Below, one piece after another: positions 40,420 to 40,774 of a stretch of 40,774 nt of DNA. The stretch covers positions 1 to 40,774 of the forward strand of contig JACSRG010000272.1 of assembly GCA_014879865.1 (NCBI GenBank), written 5' to 3'. The first letter of the stretch is position 1; every line of letters starts with the position of its first letter. The notes below the pieces were generated by a model. That model did no database searches and was not told the DNA's origin. It worked only from the letters and a program-made list of their open reading frames with translations. Origin of the DNA: Anaerolinea sp. GTDB taxonomy: Bacteria > Chloroflexota > Anaerolineae > Aggregatilineales > Phototrophicaceae. The position numbers were made by a program, and so were the translations under genes.

Positions 40420-40639
40420 GGCAATAGCTCCAGCGGCGGGCACATAGCACAGCAGGGCAGGGCAAAAACCTTGACCGACCTTAGAACAGGTGTACGATGG
40501 TTATGATCTTGTAACACGCAGATCAGGGGATCGATCACTTGTCGAATTTTAAAATCTGGTTATAGTGTAACCAATGTCGGAATCTTCACTAATAGGGGAA
40601 CTGCTATAAACCCATACATTGACAGAAAGCGCCGTTAAA

Positions 40640-40774
40640 CAACACTTTGCCTTCTACAAAAGGAAAAGCTCTCAACCCAAGGTCTGGCAACCGAATTTGA
40701 GAGCTTCTCCACCCATACGGGTACATCTATCTCACCGCAAGGGCAGGAAGCCCCTTGGTTTGTTACTTCAAGAC
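40640..40774 (+). ncRNA. Structured RNA candidate, HEARO/omega-RNA-like (runs off the window)
   Basis: A 10-bp stem joins 40666-40675 (AAGCTCTCAA) and 40697-40706 around a 21-base loop. A short ACCC/GGGT hairpin follows at 40711-40722, and CAAGGG 40738-40743 pairs with CCCTTG 40752-40757. The first loop also contains CCAAGG (40677-40682), complementary to CCTTGG (40753-40758), so a pseudoknot is possible. This arrangement, with CTCTCAACC and TGGCAACCGA in the first arm, recalls the HEARO RNA placed directly before IscB nucleases. The IscB-type gene, if present, would start beyond the right edge. No gene is seen in this stretch. Confidence 0.4.

Noticed and set aside
40700-40774. TnpB-type (IS200/IS605) right end
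   Set aside because: The hairpin and the GGAAGCCCC motif resemble such ends, but no tnpB remnant lies upstream. A HEARO-like RNA explains the stems better.

Overview
The window looks like bacterial accessory chromosome or a large element. It carries an insertion-sequence stack, a surface-polysaccharide cluster, a Wadjet anti-plasmid operon, a plasmid-style maintenance block and a small peptide-modification (RiPP) cluster. I suspect a Chloroflexota (Anaerolineae-like) host. The reasons are the style of several uncharacterised proteins (the RGG-x-YW-x-AY domain at 29496-30194 and the 83-aa protein at 40007-40258) and the palindromes near 40.4 kb. This is an impression from families I know, not a placement. 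I saw no rRNA, tRNA or CRISPR array.

Layout. 1-2780: nested insertion sequences (an IS110-type transposase piece, two IS3-family copies meeting tail to tail at 1720/1721, and the last 35 codons of an IS5-like transposase). 2783-22656: polysaccharide genes. These include glycosyltransferases, a NodU-type carbamoyltransferase, a polyprenyl-phosphate sugar-phosphate transferase with an unusual N-terminal DUF218-like domain, GDP-fucose synthase, an O-antigen ligase/polymerase-like protein, a methyltransferase, a tight five-gene minus-strand operon plus a DUF218 gene, a GT39-like membrane protein and GtrA. Several stretches (about 2.8-5.2, 13.7-14.9 and 20.1-22.0 kb) look AT-richer than their neighbours, which suggests a mosaic locus. 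22845-29345: jetA-jetB-jetC-jetD on the minus strand, a complete type I-like Wadjet system.

29346-34224: a plasmid-like block. Five 15-bp repeats (consensus TAAGTTACCCAACAC) surround and lie within an uncharacterised gene that is divergent from jetA. A tyrosine recombinase follows, then two coiled-coil proteins (one MerR-like HTH, one GIY-YIG-like), and a ParM-like actin with a possible ParR-like partner. 34225-38369: a RiPP-like cluster in the order PqqD-like carrier, radical SAM/SPASM enzyme, 59-aa candidate precursor, HprK-like kinase and S26-type peptidase, with a divergent NTP_transf_5 nucleotidyltransferase. 38438-40258: an AbrB/PIN toxin-antitoxin pair with a legible promoter and operator, a VOC protein and a two-gene unknown operon. 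40259-40774: three tandem hairpins, then a structured segment at the edge that resembles the HEARO/omega RNA of IscB elements.

The strongest candidates for undescribed biology are four. First, the radical-SAM/kinase/nucleotidyltransferase peptide cluster. Second, the repeat-bearing gene placed between a Wadjet operon and plasmid partition genes. Third, the DUF218-phosphotransferase fusion. Fourth, the possible omega RNA at the right edge.
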